Shown in pieces: positions 25,440-31,447 of a DNA stretch of 64,000 nucleotides. The DNA comes from Microbacterium sp. zg-Y818. GTDB taxonomy: Bacteria; Actinomycetota; Actinomycetes; Actinomycetales; Microbacteriaceae. The stretch's first letter is position 1, and every line of letters begins with the position of its first letter. The position numbers and the translations under genes were made by a program. Under the pieces are notes generated by a model. The model made no database searches, had not been told where the DNA came from, and saw only the letters and a program-made list of their open reading frames with translations. The stretch is from the NCBI RefSeq assembly GCF_030246905.1, contig NZ_CP126741.1:2108001-2172000 (forward strand), given 5' to 3'.

Positions 25440-26051
25440 TCACCCGAGCAGCGGGCGCAGTGCCTCCACGAACGGATGCATCCGCCGCGCCATGACCGTG
25501 TCGAGCGGCTCACTCACCTCGGGGGCAGCGGCCCAGTCCGAGGTCGCGCGCTCGCCGATGGCCATGAGCGCGCGGATCACATCCCCCGCGCGGTCACGAT
25601 CGAGCTCGGGCGCGCACCGGTGCACGTGCTCCAGGATCTCCCCGCTGAGCGCCGCGGTGCGCAGAGCCGCCGCCGCCCGCAGCTCGTCATCGGCATCCAC
25701 GATGCGCCAGCGTGCGGTGAACGACGCGCGGTCGGCGGTGCTGTAGTGCGCGAGGGCGAGGATCGCGGCGACGATGGCGTCCATCGCGGGCAGACCCTCG
25801 GAAGCCGCCAAGCTCTGCCGCATCCGCTCGGCCCGTGCGTCGAACTCGTCCCACATGAGGTCGCGCTTGGCAGGGAAGTACGAGAACAGCGTCGTGCGGC
25901 TGACGCCGACCTCCCGCGCGATCTCGGTGAGCGACGTCGCGGCGTACCCCTGCTTCGCGAACAGGCCGATGGCGATGGCGCGCACCTCGTCCCGGCTCGC
26001 GCGCCGCGGGCGTCCCGGGCCTTTGGCCGCCATTCCACCGTTCGCGCTCAC
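25440..26051 (-). CDS. TetR-family repressor
   Basis: 203 residues. The N-terminal helix-turn-helix is clear: GLFAKQGYAATSLTEIAREV then GVSRTTLFSYFPAKRDLMWD. The C-terminal ligand domain is Ala-rich and helical. A 17-bp palindrome lies 17 bp before its start and 60 bp before the divergent dehydrogenase gene, so it should repress itself and that gene. The ligand is presumably the dehydrogenase substrate or a related alcohol or ketone; that is inference. Confidence 0.9.
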   Translation of the reverse strand: MSANGGMAAKGPGRPRRASRDEVRAIAIGLFAKQGYAATSLTEIAREVGVSRTTLFSYFPAKRDLMWDEFDARAERMRQSLAASEGLPAMDAIVAAILALAHYSTADRASFTARWRIVDADDELRAAAALRTAALSGEILEHVHRCAPELDRDRAGDVIRALMAIGERATSDWAAAPEVSEPLDTVMARRMHPFVEALRPLLG

Positions 26052-26067
26052 CCCGTCACTCTACATT

Positions 26068-26084
26068 TCCGAACACCGTTCGGA
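26068..26084. promoter_or_regulatory. TetR operator between repressor and dehydrogenase
   Basis: TCCGAAC-ACC-GTTCGGA, a perfect 7-bp-arm palindrome. TATTGT begins directly after it and could be the -10 box of the dehydrogenase promoter, so bound repressor would block polymerase. Confidence 0.75.
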
Positions 26085-26143
26085 TATTGTGGAATCGGTC
26101 GGGAAACCCCGCCGACCAGACCCGAAGGCATCAGGAGGCCGCC

Positions 26144-27160
26144 ATGAAATCCGTCCACGTCACCGGTGTGAACCAGATCGACTGGGTCGAGGTCGACAAG
26201 CCCGAGGTCGGCCCGCGGGATGTGCTGCTGCGCATCCGCGCGTGCGGCATCTGCGGCTCCGACGCCATGTACGCCAGCTACGGCGGCATCCCGCCCCGTC
26301 AGGGTGCCACTCCCCTCGGGCACGAGCCTGCCGCCGAGATCGTCGAGGTCGGCGCCGAGGTCGAGGGCTTCGCCGTGGGCGACCACGTCGTCATCGACAC
26401 CATGCGCTTCACCGACGGGCTGCTCGGCTCCGGCGGCGCCCAGGGCGGCTTCACCCCCTACGTCGTCGTGCGCGACGCCACCCCGGGAGTGCAGCTGAAG
26501 GTCATCCCCGACCACGTGCCGTGGGATGTCGCCGCGCTGAACGAACCGATGGCCGTGGCCCTGCACGCCGTCAACCGCACTGGCGTGAAGGAGGGCGACA
26601 AGGTCGTCATCTTCGGCGCCGGCCCCATCGGCCTGGGCGCGCTGCTCGGCTACCGCCGCAAGGGCGCGAGCCACATCGTCGTCGTCGACGTGATCCCCTC
26701 CCGCCTCGAGAAGGCGCTGGAGATCGGCGCGGATGCCGTCATCGACTCCTCCAAGGAGGACGTCGGCACACGCCTGGTCGAACTCCACGGCGACGGCGCG
26801 ACCCCGTGGGTGCGAGGCGTCCGCCCCGCCACCGACATCTACCTGGATGCCGCGGGTGTCGCCGTCGTACCCCAGACCGTCACCCGCATCGCCAAGCACG
26901 GCGCAACGCTCGGCGTCGTCGCGGTGCACAAGAAGCCGGTCGAGCTCGACTTCGGCGGCATCCTCCAGAGCGAGATGAACATCGTGTGGGCGATGGGCTA
27001 CCCGACCGAGATCTTCGAGGTGACCGACGACATCGTGGAGAACTGGGAGAAGTACGCCAAGATCATCAGCCACCGGTTCCCGTTCGAGCAGACCCTTGAG
27101 GCGCTCGAGCTCGCCGCGACGCCGGGCGCGGCAGACAAGGTGACCGTCGTCTTCGACTGA
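26144..27160 (+). CDS. Zinc-type medium-chain alcohol dehydrogenase
   Basis: 338 residues of the MDR superfamily. Catalytic-zinc residues are in ACGICGSD (Cys34/Cys37) and GHEPAAE (His60, Glu61), and the NAD(P) Rossmann loop is VVIFGAGPIGLGALL. The four-cysteine structural-zinc lobe usually found near residues 90-115 is absent; that segment reads MRFTDGLLGSGGAQGG. This matches sorbitol/threonine-dehydrogenase-like relatives that lack the lobe. An AGGAGG ribosome-binding site precedes the ATG. The gene is controlled by the divergent TetR gene and ends in a strong hairpin. The substrate is unknown. Confidence 0.88.
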   Translation: MKSVHVTGVNQIDWVEVDKPEVGPRDVLLRIRACGICGSDAMYASYGGIPPRQGATPLGHEPAAEIVEVGAEVEGFAVGDHVVIDTMRFTDGLLGSGGAQGGFTPYVVVRDATPGVQLKVIPDHVPWDVAALNEPMAVALHAVNRTGVKEGDKVVIFGAGPIGLGALLGYRRKGASHIVVVDVIPSRLEKALEIGADAVIDSSKEDVGTRLVELHGDGATPWVRGVRPATDIYLDAAGVAVVPQTVTRIAKHGATLGVVAVHKKPVELDFGGILQSEMNIVWAMGYPTEIFEVTDDIVENWEKYAKIISHRFPFEQTLEALELAATPGAADKVTVVFD

Positions 27161-27175
27161 CACCGCGCGCTGAAC

Positions 27176-27211
27176 GGCGGCCCGTCTCTGCGATTCGCGG
27201 GGCGGGCCGCC
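27176..27211 (+). terminator. Hairpin terminator of the dehydrogenase gene
   Basis: GGCGGCCCG and CGGGCCGCC form a 9-bp GC stem around an 18-nt loop, 16 bp after the stop codon. Confidence 0.6.
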
Positions 27212-27260
27212 CTCATTCGTCAGGTGCCCGAAGCGCGCCTTCGGGGATAGGGTCCACCGC

Positions 27261-27422
27261 ATGGACCTCCCGAAGATCGGCGCACCCGCAGGCCGTGCCC
27301 TGGAGCAGGCTCAGATCCGCACGATGGACGATGTGCGACGCGTGGGGCTGGATCACATCGCGACGCTTCACGGAGTGGGCCCGAAGGCCATCGAGCTGCT
27401 GCGAGAGGCACTGACGGACTGA
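27261..27422 (+). CDS. Small helix-hairpin-helix protein, 53 residues
   Basis: Encodes MDLPKIGAPAGRALEQAQIR followed by a HhH-like core, LDHIATLHGVGPKAIELLRE. The GVGPKA hairpin is the DNA-backbone-binding turn of HhH motifs, and DLPKIGAPA is a related first hairpin, as in small 'pathogenicity-locus-like' HhH proteins. TAGGGT lies 7 nt before the ATG, consistent with a leaderless transcript. It is convergent with the next gene. Its function is unknown beyond probable nucleic-acid binding. Confidence 0.75.
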   Translation: MDLPKIGAPAGRALEQAQIRTMDDVRRVGLDHIATLHGVGPKAIELLREALTD

Positions 27423-27430
27423 CCCGGCGC

Positions 27431-28102
27431 TCACCCGGAGGTGTCGGTCCACGAGGCGATGTCGACGCCGTGGTTGTCCGGGGAGGCCAGCGACCACCAC
27501 GCCGGCGCCTGGGTGTCATCGACCAGGCGGCCACCTGCGGCGAGCGCGGCATCCACCCGCGCCTGCGCCCGATCGGCGGGAACGAAGACATCGAAGTGCG
27601 TGCGCCCGCGCGCCGGGGTGTCCCCGGTGATCGGGTTGAACGCCAGCTGCGGGCCACACCGCAGCGGGTCGATGGCATCCGTCTCGCCGAGCGGCTCGTA
27701 GCCGAGCGCCGCCAGGAAGAACGGCCGCACGTCGACCTGCGAGTGCTGTGCCACGTAGATGCCGACCGACTGGGCCAGCGACGGGTCAGCGGTCAATCCG
27801 TGTTCGGCGGCAGCGAGCGAGACCGCGGCGGCGAACTGCGGCGCGGCCGCGGGGATGCCCTGCTGCGTGCGGTTGGGCACGCGCACGACGACGCCTTCGG
27901 GCCGCAGGTCGACATCGGGCAGGATGCCGAAGCGTTCGGCCGCGGCGACGATCGGGCCGATGAGCTCGGCTGCCTGCGCCAGCGACGTCGCGGTGAAGAC
28001 GGCGTGCGGGCCGACCTCGGTGACCCGCCAGTCCACGACGTCGGGGGCACGGTGAAACTCCGCAGCGGAAATGCCCGCGGGCGCGTTCGTCGACTCGTCC
28101 AT
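27431..28102 (-). CDS. Pterin-dehydratase-like domain fused to a VOC domain
   Basis: 223 residues. Residues 20 to about 110 follow the pterin-4a-carbinolamine dehydratase fold (HAVFTATSLAQAAELIGPIV, then ILPDVDLRPEGVVVRVPNRT), but the catalytic histidine pair normally seen as HHPD is replaced by GILPDVD. The C-terminal half is a vicinal-oxygen-chelate domain (PLGETDAIDPLRCGPQLAF, RGRTHFDVFVPADRAQARVD) as in glyoxalase/bleomycin-resistance proteins. The fusion may use the first domain for binding only. It is convergent with the small HhH gene. Confidence 0.75.
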   Translation of the reverse strand: MDESTNAPAGISAAEFHRAPDVVDWRVTEVGPHAVFTATSLAQAAELIGPIVAAAERFGILPDVDLRPEGVVVRVPNRTQQGIPAAAPQFAAAVSLAAAEHGLTADPSLAQSVGIYVAQHSQVDVRPFFLAALGYEPLGETDAIDPLRCGPQLAFNPITGDTPARGRTHFDVFVPADRAQARVDAALAAGGRLVDDTQAPAWWSLASPDNHGVDIASWTDTSG

Positions 28103-28413
28103 CGGAAGAACCCCTTCTGCAGCGGCATCGTCATCATCGGCGGCGCCTGGCGGGCAACACGGTACTCGCGGAGGCGGGTGGGCGATACGTCAGGGCCGGG
28201 CGCCGATGCCGTCGGCATCCGCCCGTCGGGGGCTACGGGCGCCCGATCTGGCGCTCGCGACGTGCATGATCGTCGGATCCGCGCGATGCAGTCGCCACTT
28301 CTCCCCGCGCCGCGGTTTGGCCTCGACGATCCCAAAAAGGTATGGTCCGGTGCGGCACTACCGGCCGTCAATCCCGCCGGGGAGCAGTCGTTTTCGCGAG
28401 CCCTGGGAGGGTG
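28103..28413. other. 311-bp spacer before the cupin gene
   Basis: No convincing reading frame on either strand. It contains a short AT-richer patch (CCCAAAAAGGTATGG, around 28331-28345) about 70 bp before the cupin gene that could hold its promoter. Nothing else recognisable. Confidence 0.5.
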
Positions 28414-28776
28414 ATGATGGAGTTCTACCGGTTCGATGCTGGCAGCGGCGAGAAGGTCTCGCACTTCGACTCGGACTTCGTTCTCTCCCGCATCGTCCGC
28501 ACCGACAGCGCCGTGAACATCGGCTGCATGCATTTGGGCGCGAACGGCGTTGTCGGATATCACCAGACGGCGGCGCCTCAGCTGCTGCTCGTCGTCAGCG
28601 GGCAGGGCGCCGTCCGAAGCGGAGAGGAATCCGTCCGCATCGGCCCAGGGGATGCCGTCTTCTGGACGAGGGGCGAGTGGCACGAGACGACATCCGAACA
28701 GGGATTGACCGCGCTTGTCATCGAGAGCGCGGAGCTCGACCCCGCCCGCTACATGCCTTCGAGGTCGATGTCGTGA
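28414..28776 (+). CDS. Single-domain cupin protein
   Basis: 120 residues from one of two adjacent ATGs after a GGGAGG ribosome-binding site. Cupin motif 1 appears around GVVGYHQTAAPQLLLVVSGQ and motif 2 around RIGPGDAVFWTRGEWHETTS. The metal-ligand His of motif 1 and the motif-2 His are present, while the second motif-1 His is replaced by Gln in APQ. It is likely a small sugar- or metabolite-binding or isomerase-type cupin; the reaction is unknown. Confidence 0.8.
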   Translation: MMEFYRFDAGSGEKVSHFDSDFVLSRIVRTDSAVNIGCMHLGANGVVGYHQTAAPQLLLVVSGQGAVRSGEESVRIGPGDAVFWTRGEWHETTSEQGLTALVIESAELDPARYMPSRSMS

Positions 28777-28786
28777 GCCGTTGAGG

Positions 28787-28999
28787 TCACGCAGCTGACG
28801 ACGGCGTACCTTTCGGCACGCCCTCGAGCCCCGCGGTGACGAGGTGGGTCAGATCGACCGAGAAGATCGGCCGCACACCGATGTCGCTCGGCTGAGGCAG
28901 GGGAATGTCATCCCTCCGGGGAACCGTCGCACGGTGACCGGGCACCACCGCGCGAGACGACCGAGCCGGCGAACCGGTGGTGGACCTATTCGTCGCCAT
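28787..28999 (-). CDS. Possible small protein overlapping the end of the membrane gene
   Basis: 70 codons from an ATG inside the last codons of the upstream gene, preceded by GGGGGG. The third-position GC is high and the frame ends VTAGLEGVPKGTPSSAA. No known family and no membrane span. It could be the last gene of the MerR-linked operon or a chance frame in GC-rich DNA. Confidence 0.35.
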   Translation of the reverse strand: MATNRSTTGSPARSSRAVVPGHRATVPRRDDIPLPQPSDIGVRPIFSVDLTHLVTAGLEGVPKGTPSSAA

Positions 29000-29681
29000 C
29001 GAACAGCCCCCCGTCGAGGATGCGGTTGTAGCGCAGCCGTAGCGCGCGTTCCGTGCTGGCGGCCAGGCCTGCCACGACCAGCGAGATGTTCAGCCACGCC
29101 GGCAGCCGGATGGGACTGACGAATGTGCCGATCCGCTCCGCGATCAGCGGGAACTGCGTGACGGTCTCGATGAACTGCGGCACGGCGAGCACGAGAGCCA
29201 CGACGAGCACGATCAGCGAGGCGGCGCTGATCGCGTGGCTGAGCGCCGGGGCGGTCCGGTCCAGCCGTGCGCGCCGACCCTCGGCGGATGCCGGGTCGGG
29301 GGTGAGCTGCCGTTCCGACCCGTCGTACGCGACGTAATGCGCGCGCCGCAGCCCGAAGCCGCTGGTCACCACCTCGATGCGTCCGCCCGGCACCGGGAAC
29401 ACCCCCGGAAGCCGTGACCGGCCTGCGTGACGACCGTCGCGGTAGAGGTCGGCCCACACCACGCCGTCGTCGTCTCCCCCGTGCCGCACGTCGACCGACC
29501 ACGTCCCGAGCCGACCGCTGGGGTCGACGAGGCGGAGATGAAAGAGCGAGCGGGCGAAGGACTGCCACCAGCGAAAGCGCGGCAGCGGGTGCCCGTCTCC
29601 GGCGGCGGAATGGCGCGACGGGCGATGCGTGCCACCCCAGGCCATTCCGCCGTCCAGCGGCTCGTCGGATTGCGAAGCCAT
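28986..29681 (-). CDS. Membrane protein of unknown function
   Basis: 231 residues. An N-terminal soluble part is Trp/Arg-rich (RFRWWQSFARSLFHLRLVDP) and contains a beta-rich segment (GTWSVDVRHGGDDDGVVWAD). Two C-terminal membrane spans (about 147-169 and 190-210) follow. I do not recognise the family. It starts 7 bp after the small-export gene and is probably co-transcribed under the MerR-type promoter, so a role in the same stress response is inferred. Confidence 0.7.
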   Translation of the reverse strand: MASQSDEPLDGGMAWGGTHRPSRHSAAGDGHPLPRFRWWQSFARSLFHLRLVDPSGRLGTWSVDVRHGGDDDGVVWADLYRDGRHAGRSRLPGVFPVPGGRIEVVTSGFGLRRAHYVAYDGSERQLTPDPASAEGRRARLDRTAPALSHAISAASLIVLVVALVLAVPQFIETVTQFPLIAERIGTFVSPIRLPAWLNISLVVAGLAASTERALRLRYNRILDGGLFDGDE

Positions 29682-29688
29682 CGCCGCT

Positions 29689-30273
29689 TCACACCCCCAC
29701 GACGTAGGTCAGGGCGAGCCAGAACCCGACGGTGGTCACCGTCGTCCACAGCACGATGGCGACGGCCTGCCAGAGCAGCACCCACGCCCGCGAGGTTCCT
29801 GCGGCGACGAGCATGGCCGAGGTGAACTGGGTCGGGATCGCGAGAGGCCCGAGAATGCTCGCACCCGGCACCCCGAAGCGCACGAGCCACGTCTTGACGC
29901 GCTGGCGCCCCTTCGATTCGGGCTTGGCGGATGCCGGCGGCACGATGGCCGCGGCATCCCCCTCGTCCTCGAGACCAGCGAGCGACGAAGCGCCCACGGT
30001 CGCGCCGACCCGCGCGCTGCTGCGGTTGACGACGGCGGTGCGTGCCTGCGACGTGAGCAGCACGATGATCAGCACGGTCAGGAAGTTGCCCGCAACCGCG
30101 GCCGCTGCCGCGGCGACCGGGTGCATCCCGCCGATCATGCCGATCACCGCCCCCACCTCCCCCTCGACCATCGGGATCGCGGCGGCGAGCGCGACGACGA
30201 GAGGTTTGACGAGCTCGGGCACCTGGGTGGCGAGCTCTTGCAGGTTCAGGATGAGTTCTTGCACGAAGTTCAT
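29689..30273 (-). CDS. Small multidrug-export-type membrane protein (pfam06695-like)
   Basis: 194 residues, four to five membrane spans. The N-terminal half (PLVVALAAAIPMVEGEVGAV) has the acidic EGE motif of the small multidrug export family, and the C-terminal half (ILGPLAIPTQFTSAMLVAAG) has its Gly/Pro loop; the two are separated by a charged cytoplasmic linker. Presumed substrate export is by family only. The gene lies just downstream of merR, and a 19-bp palindrome with an overlapping TTGACC box sits directly upstream, so MerR control is likely. Confidence 0.75.
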   Translation of the reverse strand: MNFVQELILNLQELATQVPELVKPLVVALAAAIPMVEGEVGAVIGMIGGMHPVAAAAAAVAGNFLTVLIIVLLTSQARTAVVNRSSARVGATVGASSLAGLEDEGDAAAIVPPASAKPESKGRQRVKTWLVRFGVPGASILGPLAIPTQFTSAMLVAAGTSRAWVLLWQAVAIVLWTTVTTVGFWLALTYVVGV

Positions 30274-30308
30274 GGCATTTCCATTTCTGTTGTGGTGGGC
30301 GGAGAGTA

Positions 30309-30339
30309 AGGAGATCCCCTGTTCTCAGAACAGGGTCAA
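30309..30339 (-). promoter_or_regulatory. MerR-type promoter/operator 1
   Basis: On the minus strand: TTGACC, then TCTCCT after a 19-nt spacer, the long spacing typical of MerR-activated promoters. Inside it is the perfect palindrome CCCTGTTC-TGA-GAACAGGG (30317-30335). The central TGA is the stop codon of the merR gene itself. Related TTGACCC sites precede the genes at 34.3 kb and 35.1 kb. Confidence 0.7.
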
Positions 30340-31086
30340 ATCGTCGGATCGTGCGGCTGTCAGCACTCGCTCCTGCACGAGCAAGCCGGCGCGGGAGAGC
30401 ACGTCGATCTGCGCGGGGTTGTAAAGCTCCCCCACCGCCTCGACGAAGGTCTGCCGCGTCACGCGCGCGCTGTGGGACGCATGCCCTGCGGGGTCGTAGA
30501 GCCACGGATAGTCGATGAGGTTCTGCGCCAGGGTCGGCGCGAGCCGCTCGGCGAGCCGCTGGCGGGTCGCCTCGTCGGCGTCGGCCGGCAGGGCGGTGAT
30601 CTCATCGCCGACCGCGCCGGTCGCGGCATCCACTTCGACCATGCGGCGCAGATCCGCCATCGCCTCCTGGTCGTAGAGCCGGCTATAGATGTGGAGGATC
30701 GAGCTGTCGGCCTCGGAGAGGTGCGCCGCAACCGACGCGAACCCGGCGGGGGCATCGGCGGGGGCGTCATCACGCAGGATCTCGGCGATGTCCGCGCGTG
30801 CCTGCTGCAGGCGCTCGATGTGGGCCGCGAGCTCCGCATCCAGCGCCCGCAACGCGGCGGGCATCCTCTCGTCGCCCGAGCCCACGGGACCCACTTGAGA
30901 GAGGGGGATGCCGAGCTGCACCAACCGACGGATGCGCAGCAGCCGCACGAGGTGCCGCACCCCGTACTGCTTGTAGCCGTTGTAGCGGCGTTCGGGCTCG
31001 TCGAGCAGGCCGAGCCGGTGGTAGTGCCGGATCGTGTTGACGGTCGTGCCCGCCAGGTCGGCGAGCTCGCGGGTGCTCCACGCCAT
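30325..31086 (-). CDS. MerR-family transcriptional regulator
   Basis: 253 residues. The winged helix reads STRELADLAGTTVNTIRHYH RLGLLDEPERRYNGYKQYG, then the second helix-turn-helix and a coiled coil (LDAELAAHIERLQQARADIA). The C-terminal 140 residues are a helical effector domain without the TipA cysteine or metal-binding cysteines, so an organic ligand is more likely than a metal. The stop codon forms the centre of the operator for the next gene. It lies 9 bp after a small upstream gene, and probable target sites occur at three places in the neighbourhood. Confidence 0.9.
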   Translation of the reverse strand: MAWSTRELADLAGTTVNTIRHYHRLGLLDEPERRYNGYKQYGVRHLVRLLRIRRLVQLGIPLSQVGPVGSGDERMPAALRALDAELAAHIERLQQARADIAEILRDDAPADAPAGFASVAAHLSEADSSILHIYSRLYDQEAMADLRRMVEVDAATGAVGDEITALPADADEATRQRLAERLAPTLAQNLIDYPWLYDPAGHASHSARVTRQTFVEAVGELYNPAQIDVLSRAGLLVQERVLTAARSDDLTLF

Positions 31087-31095
31087 GGCTCGCTC

Positions 31096-31287
31096 CTACT
31101 GTGCGATGCCGGCGCCGCGTGCGCCCAGCAGGATGCCGGCGAGGGCTGCGGCCAGGCTGACGGCAACCGCGTCATGCGTGTCGGCGTCGTCCCGCGCTAG
31201 AGGTGCGCGGGTCAGGCTGCCGGGCGTCGGTACGGTGGGCGGTCGGACGACGGCGCCGACCTCCGCCGCGGGTGATGAGGTGCTCAT
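31096..31287 (-). CDS. Small hypothetical protein preceding merR
   Basis: 63 residues from MSTSSPA, with an AAGGAAAGGGA ribosome-binding site. A Pro/Thr-rich N-terminal half is followed by one hydrophobic helix (AVAVSLAAALAGILLGARG). A single-span membrane peptide is possible. It is separated from merR by only 9 bp and is probably co-transcribed. No known family. Confidence 0.55.
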   Translation of the reverse strand: MSTSSPAAEVGAVVRPPTVPTPGSLTRAPLARDDADTHDAVAVSLAAALAGILLGARGAGIAQ

Positions 31288-31447
31288 CGGGGTCCCTTTC
31301 CTTGATGGTCCCGTCAGGCTCGCACCGGCGCCCTCACCGTCGCGTCGGTAGCCGTCCCTACGCGAAAAGCCCGCAGACCGCGGGGGTATTTGTTCGCGTC
31401 GGTGACAATCACCTAGTACGGTGGCGACCACCCGAAGGGAGCCACCC

